From assembly GCA_016209805.1 (NCBI GenBank), contig JACQVJ010000217.1, positions 1 to 6,787 of the forward strand: DNA of 6,787 nt. Direction: 5' to 3'. Positions 1-5,300 of this stretch are shown one piece after another; position 1 is the stretch's first letter; every line of letters starts with the position of its first letter. The translations under genes were made by a program, and so were the position numbers. The stretch comes from Ignavibacteriota bacterium. GTDB lineage: Bacteria; Bacteroidota; Ignavibacteria; UBA10030; UBA6906. The notes below the pieces were generated by a model that was not told the origin of the DNA, made no database searches, and saw only the letters and a program-made list of their open reading frames with translations.

Positions 1-463
1 GGAGAAGAAGGCACGCGTTGAGGATGCACTCCATGCAACGCGCGCTGCAGTGGAAGAGGGGATCGTCCCGGGCGGCGGCGTGGCGTATCTGCGCGCGGCA
101 GCAAAGCTCGATGGTCTCAAGACTGTAAACGAGGATCAGGAGACCGGTGTTGAGATCGTTCGCCGTGCGCTTGAGGAGCCGATCCGCCAAATCGTTGCCA
201 ACGCCGGCGTGGAAGCCTCCGTTGTTGTCAACAAGGTGAAAGAAGGGAAGGACGACTACGGCTTCAATGCCGCCACCGAGCAATACGAGAACCTTGTCAA
301 ATCTGGTGTCATCGACCCGACGAAGGTCGCTCGCACCGCTCTTGAGAATGCGGCATCAGTTGCAGGGCTGCTGTTGACAACCGAGGCAACGGTTGTCGAG
401 AAGCCCGAAGAGAAGAAACCGATGCCCGCCATGCCGCACGGCGGAATGCCTGACATGTACTGA
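1..463 (+). CDS. groEL: Chaperonin GroEL (HSP60), C-terminal part, 5' truncated by window edge
   Basis: This is the cytoplasmic ATP-dependent group I chaperonin, which folds proteins inside a double-ring cage with GroES. Only the last 153 codons are present; reading starts at base 2 and continues upstream of the window. The segment matches the GroEL C-terminal intermediate and equatorial domains: [16 protein letters not shown], then [10 protein letters not shown] (the Gly-rich nucleotide-contacting loop, about 414-416 in E. coli numbering), [13 protein letters not shown], and [20 protein letters not shown]. The Asp of that last motif (codon 314-316) corresponds to ATP-contacting Asp495 of E. 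coli. The tail is unusual: a charged EKPEEKKP stretch and then [14 protein letters not shown], with one GGM in place of the usual run of GGM repeats. No groES lies downstream. The gene is followed closely by its own terminator, so it ends its transcription unit. No frameshift is visible. Identification is essentially certain. Confidence 0.98.
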   Translation, partial: EKKARVEDALHATRAAVEEGIVPGGGVAYLRAAAKLDGLKTVNEDQETGVEIVRRALEEPIRQIVANAGVEASVVVNKVKEGKDDYGFNAATEQYENLVKSGVIDPTKVARTALENAASVAGLLLTTEATVVEKPEEKKPMPAMPHGGMPDMY

Positions 464-495
464 GAATTCCCGAACATAGTCAGGTCAAACGCATC

Positions 496-533
496 AAGGC
501 CCTCCGGTCGAAGGATCGGAGGGCCTTCCTTTT
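496..533 (+). terminator. Rho-independent terminator of groEL
   Basis: An 11-bp perfect stem, AAGGCCCTCCG (496-506) with CGGAGGGCCTT (517-527), can extend by three more pairs (one of them G-U) to a GAAG loop at 510-513. It is followed by CCTTTT. It begins 33 nt after the groEL stop codon. On the opposite strand no T-run follows the stem, so it should act only on rightward transcription and insulate the next operon from groEL read-through. Confidence 0.93.
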
Positions 534-558
534 CATTCGCTCTTATTGAAGAAAGCAC

Positions 559-586
559 TTGACACAGTAATAAAAAATCGTATAAT
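559..586 (+). promoter_or_regulatory. Consensus sigma-70 type promoter for the secreted-protein operon
   Basis: The -35 box TTGACA (559-564) and the -10 box TATAAT (581-586) are both perfect matches to the E. coli consensus, separated by an A-rich 16-nt spacer. Transcription would start near 592-594. The promoter begins about 25 nt after the T-tract of the groEL terminator and points at the large gene at 858. Bacteroidia promoters usually look different (TTTG and TAnnTTTG), so this box pair also bears on taxonomy. It has not been tested experimentally. Confidence 0.85.
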
Positions 587-750
587 AGCGATGTCCATGA
601 GACCACCGTCTGAGCGCGATCTTCTTCTGTGGCGTGGCCTCAACAAACTTTCCTACGCAAATCGGCTGATACACTTCTGGTCAAATCAATAGGTTTGACG
701 GCAATCCTCGCCCCCCGAGGAAACTCGGCGTAATAAAGGGTTGTATTCTC

Positions 751-764
751 TATTTGATATTTGA
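751..764 (+). repeat. Tandem heptamer TATTTGA x2 in the leader
   Basis: Two exact head-to-tail copies of TATTTGA (751-757 and 758-764) lie in the loop between the AAGGGT and ACCCTT arms. Such a repeat could be a protein-binding site on RNA or DNA, but two copies of an AT-rich 7-mer may also be chance. No further copies were seen in the leader. Confidence 0.4.
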
Positions 765-842
765 TGACCCTTCGAGCAGCGAAGTCGGTTTATCCGTTTC
801 ATCAATAACGTCAGACTAAAAGCAACACATTCCTACCATTCG

Positions 843-857
843 AAGGAGAGACTCCTT
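843..857 (+). promoter_or_regulatory. Shine-Dalgarno inside a perfect inverted repeat next to the start codon
   Basis: AAGGAG (843-848) is a strong ribosome binding site 9 nt before the ATG at 858, and it decides the start of the large gene. The six bases just before the ATG, CTCCTT (852-857), are its exact reverse complement, with a 3-nt AGA between them. In the mRNA the whole Shine-Dalgarno can therefore fold into a 6-bp hairpin that abuts the start codon. The pairing is read directly from the sequence; a regulatory role, such as temperature- or ligand-dependent opening, is inference. Confidence 0.75.
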
Positions 858-3800
858 ATGAGATCGCTCGACCTTCATAAGCTCACTGCGGCTCTCGTGT
901 TGATCCTCTGTGTTGGCACTGCAAACGCCCAGGTGAACGCTTCGTTGTTTATTCAGCCGTTTCCATCACCATATCCGGGTGAATGGCAAACTAATCCAAC
1001 GATCGGATACCTGACCATCAACAATACCGGTGGAGTCAGACAAGTTCGCATCGATCTCACCATTTCACGAAGAAGTGGGGGAGCGCCAATTGTCCGAGGG
1101 TCGAGCAGCATCCAAATGATCATGCCAAGTCCCCCCGCAACAATACTGAACAACACACAGTTTCTCAACCTGAACAATGTAACGTACGATGATGCCATCC
1201 GCTCGCAAGTGATCCGAAGTGGGCGTCTTCCAGAGGGCGATTACATCGCATGTGTTAATATCGTTGACGTAAGCGGGGTGGTACTTCAGCAGAATGTCTG
1301 CTCTGCATTCTTTACGATCGTCTATCCCAATGCGCCTGTCCTCCTCAACCCGGTGAACCGTGACTCGCTTGCATTGCAATTCCCGGTATTTCAGTGGACT
1401 CCGGTGACCTCTCCTCCTGCATATGTCGTGCACTACGAATTCACGATCGTTGAGCTCCTTCCCGGCCAGCTTCCTGCGCAGGCACTCGCGTCAAACGTGC
1501 CTCCTCACCATGAAAACAGGAATCTCCCCACAACCAACTATGTATATCCGGTTTCCGCTCTCCCTCTCGCGCTGGGAAAAACGTATGCGTGGTGGGTACA
1601 GGCATTGGATCAGAATGGCTTTCCTGCTTCCACCAACAACGGTCGCAGCCAGATCTTCACGTTTGTGTACAGCGGTCAGGGTGGGCCTCCTCAACCGCCG
1701 TCGGGAACCGAGTGTTTGCGATTGGCCGTTGTGTCACCGGAGAATGGAGGAAAGTGGAGAGAGAGCGCACACCCGAAGTTCATCGTCAATGTAATTCCAC
1801 GGATTAATTTTTCGAGCTTGAGGCAGGGGCGATTGCGTGTATGGAAAATGAACGCTCCTGATGAAACCGCAAGCTCTGCAACGAGCCGACCTCCTGTATT
1901 CACTTACGGATTCAATGCGTCTGCAGCAACGCTGCAAGCGACCGAGCCTGACACAAGCTCCACGCGTCTTGAAATCAAGCTGGATCCATCGAGTCCTCAA
2001 TTCGTCTTCACGCCGGAGCTGAGCAAGTGGTACATGTGGGAATTCGATCTCAAGTTCACCGGCTCAACAATACGGAAGGACAATATCGCCTGTACTATGG
2101 ACACGGTTGGCTCGGCGTATTTCACCTTCCAGTATGACACCACAACAATAGCTTCGACCGGAGAGTGCAGGGATGTGTGCTCAATTCCTCCTCCGGTTGA
2201 TCAGATTCCCGCTACGACACCATTCAACGTTGGCGACACGTTGAGTGTAGGAAGATTCCGAATGGCCCTGGCCGAAGTGAGCGGGACCGGCAACAGTTTG
2301 TCGGGCAAAGGTACAGTTCGCCTCCCCGTGTTGAACGCACAGCTCGCGGTCGAGTTCTCCGGCATCAAGGTGAACAGCGCAAAGCAGATGATCGACGGCC
2401 AGGTTACGGGCGAAAGGGATCCCGGTTCTCCTCTGACTCAGGAAGAAGCAAACTCTCTCGGTGCTGCACTTAATCTCTCTGCAGAAAAAATCTCCGCAAT
2501 CCATACACTCGCTTCGACTGCGGGACGATTAGCCAGCGGATTAAGTGGCATCACGCCGATGACGCTTCCCATAGGCTTGGACAACGAGATTGCAGGAAGA
2601 AGATTTGTCGTCGGAATCATCGGGATGGTGTTCAAACCGACTGCGGCGTATCTGAATGCAGCAATGGCGTATCCACTTCCTGATCTTGGTCCGGATATCG
2701 GGCTTGGTGTTGGCGCACGGAATATTTGCTTCACGCCGACGGGCTTCGGAGGAGATGGCAACGCAACGCTGTACCTTGCAGCCAACCTCGGCTTCCGCCA
2801 GCCGAACACATGGGGCTTTGCATTCCTCGCGCCGACTCAAGCCGATTCGGGTTGCTACATCTCGTTCGATTGTCGGGGCTTCAAGGAGTTCCGGGTGAGC
2901 GCGGAAGTGGAATTCCCGCGCGCATGGTTGCGACCTTTTCCGACTGATGATGGTGTTTCACTTGTAAAGGCGAAGTTCAAGACAACGGTTGCACGCGGTG
3001 GAAACTGGATTGCGGCGGCGAGTATGGACAGGTGTGAAATTGCAAGTGCGCCCGGGTTCGTCATTGAAATCCAGGAGATGACGTTCGATCATTCGTCCGA
3101 GCTCAACCCCGAAGGGATCATCTTCCCGCCGGGATTTGTTGGTTCGACGGACAATTCCTGGATGGGGTTCTATATCAAGCGAGCGAGTATTTCTCTCCCG
3201 CCTCAACTTCGCACCTTCGATGCATCGCAGCCGCCGCAACTCTCTGTGAACAACCTGATCATCATGCGCGGAGGAATAACGGGAAGCTTCCGTGCTGAGA
3301 ATGTGATCATGTACCCGACAGGTAATTTTGGTGAATGGGGTGGAAGCCTCGACACAATCGGGGTCGAAGTCGTCAGCAGCTCCCTCAGAAGTGGATGGTT
3401 GAAGGGAAGGATCAAACTGCCCATCTCGGACGATGCCCTCGAGTATACGGCAACTCTGTCGCGTCCGCAAGATACTTCTCGCGTGCTTCGATACGCGTTC
3501 GTCATTCAACCGAAGGATTCGTTTAACGCCGATATCTGGAAGGCGCGCATCAGCCTCAAACCGACATCGAACATTACGATCACCAACGACAATCCACAAA
3601 GAAAACTTGTTGCTTCCGCTACGCTGAACGGAAAGGTCACGATTGCGGGGAACATCGGTGGCGTCCCCAACGTCAACCTGCCGGGGCTTGGCTTCGAGAA
3701 TATCAAACTTCAAACCGTGCGACCTTACTTCATCAACGGCACTTGGAGTTTTGCCAGTCCAACGAAGGGCCTTGCGGGATTCCCCGTCTCGATCTCCAAC

Positions 3801-5300
3801 ATCGGGATGGAGAGTACGACGAGAGCTGGGAAGGATCTCAGTGGCCTCAGGTTCACACTCAGCCTGAATCTGTCACCCGGCTCAAATACCATCAGCGGCG
3901 GCACGACGCTCAAAGTCTGGGGCGAATTGGAGACTGCTGGCGGCGGGCAGAAGTTCAAGTTCAACAGCATCGAGCTGGATTCGGTTGGCGTCAATGCCGA
4001 CTTGGGTCCGGTGAAGGTGCTCGGTTCCGTAAAGCTGTTTCGCGATGATCCAACCTACGGTTCAGGATTCCGGGGGGCCATACGCGCCGATTTCCTGCAG
4101 CGCCTCGTCGTGACATCGACCATCCAGTTTGGTCAGGTAAGCGGGTTCCGGTATTTCTATGTCGATGCAAAAGGGATCTTCAGTCCGGGTATTCCGTTCG
4201 GCACGACCGGCGTTGGATTCTATGGTCTTGGCGGAGGATTCTGGTGGAACATGAGGCGTGAGGGGGTGACAACACCGCCTGTCCCGACCTCTTCAGGAGT
4301 TGCAGGGCAAGCGCCCGGGGCCACGGCATCGGGCTTCCGGTTTGTGCCGAACAACGGCACCTTCGGATTCAAAGCGATGGTGATTCTCGGAACTCACCCA
4401 TCGTCGGTGGCATTCAACGCGGATGTCATCCTTGAAATTGAATTGCAGCGTACCTCAACCGGCCTTTCAATGGGACGCATCACATTCCAGGGTAACGGCT
4501 ACATGATGGCAGAGGTGACAGCCCGGCAGAACGCCAAGGTGACGATGTTCTGCGACATCACGTACAACTTTTCTTCAAGAGTTCTTCATGGAGTGTTTCA
4601 GGTTGCGATCAATGCAACGCCTGTTACCGGTGGCGGGCAGATGATTGTGCATGTCGAACAATCAACGTGGTATATAAAGATCGGCGAGCCGAGCAACAGG
4701 ATCAGTCTGAACCTGACCAGCTGGTTGCGTGCAGATGCATACTTGATGGTAGGGATGAGCCTGCCTCCTCCTCCGCCACCGCCTCCACAAGTACGAAACG
4801 TCATTGGCAGTCCTTCAACATATCGGGATAGTCGAATTGCTGCAGGGAATGGTTTCGCATTTGGCGCTTCGATTTCCTTTAACACGGGCCGCCAAACATG
4901 GGCGATCTTCTATGGTGAAGTAAGTGCGGGAGGGGGATTCGACATTGCAGTGCTGAAGCAAACGCGCTGTACCGGAATCAACGGTTGGCAGGCTCAAGGG
5001 CAGCTGTACGCGTGGGTAAATGCGTCCATTGGCCTCTATGTCGATGTCGGATTCTACACATACTATCCGTGCGGTCCCTGGTGGTGTGCAGGTCTGTGCG
5101 AATGGTGTCGTGATGGCTATGTCGGTTATCGAGGGAATTTTGAGATCCTCGGCATCAGCGCCGCGGCTTTGCTTGAAGCCGGTGGACCGAATCCAATTTG
5201 GTTCAAGGGAACGATTGCCGGCCGCTACAACATTCTGGGGGGACTTGTCAGCGGATACTGTTCATTCCAGTTCAGCAAAGGAACGGAGTGCAGATTATGA
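858..5300 (+). CDS. Large secreted beta-rich protein, TANFOR-domain family-like, complete (1480 aa)
   Basis: No function is established. The start is fixed by the AAGGAG site and a clear Sec signal peptide: charged N-end, hydrophobic core at residues 9-20, cleavage predicted after ANA (24/25). Order seen: residues 25-155, an N-terminal beta domain opening with IQPFPSPYPGEW and carrying LPEGDYIACV, with C132 and C148 as a possible disulfide; 158-272, an FN3-like domain (FQWTPV, GKTYAWWVQALDQNG); about 285-434, another sandwich; a C437/C441 linker; then a long beta-rich body with VGDTLSVGRF (~458), LPIGLD (570), GARNICF (619), GCYISFDCRGF (665-675), WMGFYIKRASISLP (768) and LKGRIKLPI (848). There is an eight-proline run at 1303-1310. 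The C-terminal domain has INGW (1374) and PNPIWFKG, with a cysteine cluster at 1405-1417. From memory, this order and these motifs match TANFOR-type surface proteins of Bacteroidota. No T9SS sorting domain, LPXTG motif or lipobox is visible. It overlaps the next gene by 4 nt. Confidence 0.9.
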   Translation: MRSLDLHKLTAALVLILCVGTANAQVNASLFIQPFPSPYPGEWQTNPTIGYLTINNTGGVRQVRIDLTISRRSGGAPIVRGSSSIQMIMPSPPATILNNTQFLNLNNVTYDDAIRSQVIRSGRLPEGDYIACVNIVDVSGVVLQQNVCSAFFTIVYPNAPVLLNPVNRDSLALQFPVFQWTPVTSPPAYVVHYEFTIVELLPGQLPAQALASNVPPHHENRNLPTTNYVYPVSALPLALGKTYAWWVQALDQNGFPASTNNGRSQIFTFVYSGQGGPPQPPSGTECLRLAVVSPENGGKWRESAHPKFIVNVIPRINFSSLRQGRLRVWKMNAPDETASSATSRPPVFTYGFNASAATLQATEPDTSSTRLEIKLDPSSPQFVFTPELSKWYMWEFDLKFTGSTIRKDNIACTMDTVGSAYFTFQYDTTTIASTGECRDVCSIPPPVDQIPATTPFNVGDTLSVGRFRMALAEVSGTGNSLSGKGTVRLPVLNAQLAVEFSGIKVNSAKQMIDGQVTGERDPGSPLTQEEANSLGAALNLSAEKISAIHTLASTAGRLASGLSGITPMTLPIGLDNEIAGRRFVVGIIGMVFKPTAAYLNAAMAYPLPDLGPDIGLGVGARNICFTPTGFGGDGNATLYLAANLGFRQPNTWGFAFLAPTQADSGCYISFDCRGFKEFRVSAEVEFPRAWLRPFPTDDGVSLVKAKFKTTVARGGNWIAAASMDRCEIASAPGFVIEIQEMTFDHSSELNPEGIIFPPGFVGSTDNSWMGFYIKRASISLPPQLRTFDASQPPQLSVNNLIIMRGGITGSFRAENVIMYPTGNFGEWGGSLDTIGVEVVSSSLRSGWLKGRIKLPISDDALEYTATLSRPQDTSRVLRYAFVIQPKDSFNADIWKARISLKPTSNITITNDNPQRKLVASATLNGKVTIAGNIGGVPNVNLPGLGFENIKLQTVRPYFINGTWSFASPTKGLAGFPVSISNIGMESTTRAGKDLSGLRFTLSLNLSPGSNTISGGTTLKVWGELETAGGGQKFKFNSIELDSVGVNADLGPVKVLGSVKLFRDDPTYGSGFRGAIRADFLQRLVVTSTIQFGQVSGFRYFYVDAKGIFSPGIPFGTTGVGFYGLGGGFWWNMRREGVTTPPVPTSSGVAGQAPGATASGFRFVPNNGTFGFKAMVILGTHPSSVAFNADVILEIELQRTSTGLSMGRITFQGNGYMMAEVTARQNAKVTMFCDITYNFSSRVLHGVFQVAINATPVTGGGQMIVHVEQSTWYIKIGEPSNRISLNLTSWLRADAYLMVGMSLPPPPPPPPQVRNVIGSPSTYRDSRIAAGNGFAFGASISFNTGRQTWAIFYGEVSAGGGFDIAVLKQTRCTGINGWQAQGQLYAWVNASIGLYVDVGFYTYYPCGPWWCAGLCEWCRDGYVGYRGNFEILGISAAALLEAGGPNPIWFKGTIAGRYNILGGLVSGYCSFQFSKGTECRL
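5285..5299 (+). promoter_or_regulatory. Ribosome binding site and ATGA coupling junction
   Basis: GGAG (5285-5288) lies 8 nt before the ATG at 5297, inside the last codons of the large gene. The ATG of the second gene and the TGA of the first share the bases ATGA (5297-5300). This arrangement is typical of translational coupling, in which a ribosome ending on the first frame restarts on the second. It implies linked production of the two proteins. Confidence 0.85.

Larger units (their letters stand above)
593..857 (+). promoter_or_regulatory. Long 5' leader of the operon, no recognised gene or riboswitch
   Basis: About 265 nt separate the predicted transcription start from the ATG at 858. 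Possible local structures are: GTCAAA/TTTGAC (680-685 with 694-699); TCCTCG/CGAGGA (705-710 with 716-721); a competing CCGAG-GAAA-CTCGG hairpin with a GNRA-type loop (715-728); AAGGGT/ACCCTT (736-741 with 767-772); and a competing CTTCG/CGAAG hairpin (770-774 with 780-784). A tandem heptamer TATTTGA-TATTTGA lies at 751-764. A 33-codon reading frame (591-692) starts at the predicted transcript 5' end but has no supporting evidence. None of the hairpins is followed by a T-run, so transcription attenuation is not obvious. I match no known riboswitch family. Several short hairpins are expected by chance in a leader of this length. Confidence 0.5.

Noticed and set aside
256..606. 116-codon minus-strand frame over the groEL 3' end and the terminator
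   Set aside because: It is antisense to conserved groEL and runs through the terminator stem; no homology is recognised.
680..728. Riboswitch such as a c-di-GMP or TPP aptamer in the leader
   Set aside because: Hairpins are present, including a GAAA-capped one, but I could not match the conserved core nucleotides of any known class, so only a generic structured leader is reported.
741..764. Bacteroidetes-type promoter (TTTG / TAnnTTTG) near the TATTTGA repeats
   Set aside because: TATTTG lacks the two-base gap of TAnnTTTG, and no correctly spaced TTTG box lies upstream.
858..932. Lipoprotein signal at Cys18 of the large protein
   Set aside because: The residue before the Cys is Leu rather than Ala, Gly or Ser, and a good signal peptidase I site (ANA) follows.
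2958..3713. 251-codon open frame on the minus strand inside the large gene
   Set aside because: It lies wholly inside the 1480-codon gene, has no plausible start signals, and its composition (rich in Arg, Ser, His) is typical of an antisense shadow.
4598..4885. Minus-strand frame with a polyglycine run
   Set aside because: The glycine run is the reverse complement of the proline codons of the real gene.
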